A DNA stretch of 6,440 bases. Source: Bacillota bacterium. Lineage in GTDB: Bacteria; Bacillota; Clostridia; Christensenellales; Pumilibacteraceae. The notes below the pieces were generated by a model. It was not told the origin of the DNA, searched no databases, and saw nothing but the letters and a program-made list of their open reading frames with translations. Position 1 is the first letter of the stretch. Every line of letters begins with the position of its first letter. The position numbers were made by a program, and so were the translations under genes. Shown here piece after piece: positions 6,295-6,440 of the stretch. The DNA lies in NCBI GenBank assembly GCA_009780875.1, contig WQZE01000060.1, forward strand, positions 1 to 6,440, in the 5' to 3' direction.

Positions 6295-6440
6295 TCAATA
6301 CCTCGTAAAGTATTCTCCTATTCCCAAATCATCTAAGTCCTGCTCTCTCTTGGCGTGTAACATTTTCAATGGCTATCCTTGTCCTCTTATCCACCGTAAT
6401 GCAAAAAGTTGTGGCAACAGCTACACAGCCAAACCTCGGC
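6295..6440 (-). pseudogene. HNH-type endonuclease, C-terminal remnant with frameshifts (partial)
   Basis: The right edge enters a minus-strand frame reading WLCSCCHNFLHYGG, then TAA at 6389-6387. C-x2-C-H-x3-H-Y-G is the signature at the end of many HNH endonucleases (the LCPxCHxxLHYG motif that binds the metal). The rest of the family's tail continues in other frames: DKRTRIAIE (about 6388-6365), then MLHAKREQDLDDLGIGEYFTRY ending at TGA 6297-6295, matching the usual basic helix and a G-I-x-x tail. Two small indels would restore one frame. The gene lies 18 bases before the acetyltransferase ATG, so the two were probably co-transcribed. The N-terminal part lies outside the window. HNH nucleases occur in restriction systems, phages and mobile elements; which applies cannot be decided here. 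Confidence 0.5.

Overview
The window looks like an accessory, defence-island-like stretch of an anaerobic or host-associated bacterium of moderate to low GC; the taxon cannot be named from the sequence. Every gene I can support lies on the minus strand, and that strand is strongly G-rich even outside genes (line 5041-5100 read as plus has 26 C and 2 G), so the minus strand is probably the leading strand. All the recognisable genes would be transcribed right to left.

Reading in the direction of transcription (from 6440 down to 1): (1) 6440-6295, the C-terminal remnant of an HNH-type endonuclease, with the zinc/HNH signature followed by frameshifts; (2) 6276-5770, a GNAT acetyltransferase whose single reading frame is complete except for one TGA; (3) 5756-5573, a run of inverted repeats ending in two related terminator hairpins; (4) 5469-4992, a decayed unidentified gene, recognisable as coding from a 114-codon frame with three stops; (5) 4937-4909, a near-consensus sigma-70 promoter that places the predicted transcription start exactly on an ATG; (6) 4902-1696, a very large protein with an N-terminal domain resembling the Cap4/DUF4297 dsDNA nuclease, followed by TPR-like helical repeats, and with one TAG at codon 35; (7) 1591-839, a 250-residue TPR-like protein; (8) a tiny basic ORF (777-700); (9) 675-1, a four-helix membrane protein that runs off the left edge in a perfect Gly-Asn-Thr repeat encoded by a 9-bp tandem array.

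Items 6-9 are closely spaced and co-directional behind one strong promoter, so they form a probable operon. The combination of nuclease with helical-repeat sensor, TPR accessory protein and small membrane protein with a repetitive tail resembles bacterial anti-phage systems, but I do not recognise it as a named system. The function is inference; the nuclease-like motif, the TPR-like repeats and the membrane segments are what the sequence shows.

A second theme is damage. The HNH remnant, the GNAT gene, the unidentified gene and the nuclease gene carry in-frame stops or frameshifts with intact-looking sequence on both sides, and there are further suspected lesions at the ends of the big TPR gene and ahead of the membrane gene. 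Either this genome is decaying (as in host-restricted symbionts) or the assembly has consensus errors. Codon reassignment is unlikely, because the 1009 uninterrupted codons of the large gene contain neither TAG nor TGA.
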